A stretch of 64,000 nucleotides of DNA. Origin: Paenibacillus brevis. GTDB lineage: Bacteria; Bacillota; Bacilli; Paenibacillales; Paenibacillaceae. The stretch is from NCBI RefSeq assembly GCF_018919145.1, contig NZ_JAHLQJ010000015.1, positions 84,447 through 148,446 on the forward strand, read 5' to 3'. Within the stretch, counting starts at the first letter, position 1; every line of letters starts with the position of its first letter. The notes below the pieces were generated by a model. The model had not been told where the DNA came from. It did not search any database and saw nothing but the letters and a program-made list of their open reading frames with translations. The translations under genes and the position numbers were made by a program. Of the stretch, positions 63,699 through 64,000 are shown in pieces.

Positions 63699-63727
63699 TT
63701 GAGCAGAGAGAAAAAATATGCTATATT
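63699..63727 (+). promoter_or_regulatory. Possible upstream rRNA promoter
   Basis: TTGAGC and TATATT are 17 bp apart, about 110 bp upstream of the stronger promoter at 63807. Tandem promoters are common for rRNA operons of this phylum. Apart from this, the gap 63613-63806 shows nothing. Confidence 0.4.
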
Positions 63728-63806
63728 TATTACCCCGATAATATAGCGCTTTCTTTTTGGGGAAGTGGACAAGCCGAATACGAATAAACTTTTTCGAAAA
63801 AAAGGC

Positions 63807-63835
63807 TTGCACTTAGTTACTCAGCATGATATATT
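63807..63835 (+). promoter_or_regulatory. rRNA operon promoter
   Basis: TTGCAC and TATATT are 17 bp apart, with an A/T-rich UP-element-like stretch (63784-63803) in front. The leader carries ATCTTTGAAAACTGAACA (63881-63898), a sequence common in rRNA leaders and spacers of Bacillales and likely part of processing or antitermination. Confidence 0.8.
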
Positions 63836-63961
63836 ATTTAAGTCGCCGCTGAAACGCAGCGATGTGCAGAACGAAGTTGATCTTTGAAAACTGAACAACG
63901 AGTGAGTATTATAAGAGAATTAATCATTCTCGTCAGTATTGAAATGAGCAAGTCAAACACC

Positions 63962-64000
63962 TTAATGGAGAGTTTGATCCTGGCTCAGGACGAACGCTGG
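63962..64000 (+). rRNA. 16S ribosomal RNA, 5' end (partial)
   Basis: AGAGTTTGATCCTGGCTCAG at 63969-63988 is the universal bacterial 16S 5' region (E. coli positions 8-27), followed by GACGAACGCTGG. Counting back seven bases puts the mature 5' end at about 63962. The gene runs out of the window. Confidence 0.98.

Overview
The window looks like chromosome of a Paenibacillus-type Firmicute. The evidence is strong AGGAGG ribosome-binding sites, frequent TTG/GTG starts, several carbohydrate ABC importers encoded without their own ATPase, a YesM/YesN two-component pair, secreted enzymes carrying the copper-amine-oxidase-N stalk domain, tandem GH65 phosphorylases, and a 16S rRNA 5' end typical of the phylum. 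Base composition is roughly balanced. No prophage, CRISPR array or intact insertion sequence is visible.

Layout. (1) 1-2235: end of a sugar ABC permease and a GH51 arabinofuranosidase. (2) 2253-4490, minus: a superoxide dismutase fused to an N-terminal helical DUF2935-like domain, and a membrane-anchored alpha/beta hydrolase. (3) 4646-12995: an IclR regulator and a tightly overlapped operon of a five-gene peptide-type ABC importer, an unusual class-V aminotransferase-like protein and a metal amidohydrolase. (4) 13052-13482: a decayed IS-like segment holding a tandem array of about 51-bp units. (5) 13527-16760, minus: YtrA-type GntR regulator with a clear operator, DUF1648 membrane protein, secreted hydrolase. 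(6) 17011-24778: a beta-glucan locus with AraC regulator, ABC importer, BadF-type kinase, GH4 6-phospho-beta-glucosidase and secreted GH16 lichenase. (7) 25040-35013: aconitase, amidase-domain protein, ddl, uvsE, fabI, an IMPase and a GDSL enzyme. (8) 36275-49247: two GH65 phosphorylases and pgmB, then YesM/YesN and another ABC importer. (9) 49248-50475: a gene-free 1.2 kb stretch packed with repeats. (10) 50476-63534: hemL, an LCP protein, bcp, a polysaccharide deacetylase, then MoxR-DUF58-transglutaminase-guaA-pbuG, the same order as yeaC-yeaD-yebA-guaA-pbuG of Bacillus subtilis. A guanine riboswitch precedes pbuG. (11) 63807-64000: promoter and start of an rRNA operon.

How the genes fit together. 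Three sugar systems pair an importer with intracellular enzymes. The lichenase locus suggests oligosaccharides are imported unphosphorylated, phosphorylated inside by the BadF-type kinase and then split by GH4, a non-PTS route to 6-phospho-glucosides. The GH65 enzymes would yield beta-glucose-1-phosphate for PgmB. The importers at 18158-21699 and 45866-49247 lack an ATPase and probably share an MsmX-like subunit encoded elsewhere.

Two repeat families stand out. One is a roughly 200-bp imperfect palindrome, with four copies and a solo end. Its core is conserved, while its arms differ between copies yet stay self-complementary in three of them. The other is an array of about 51-bp units at three places, each beside hairpins resembling IS1182-family ends; one also holds a frameshifted transposase C-terminus. 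Family and motif calls come from reading the translations; no database search was run.
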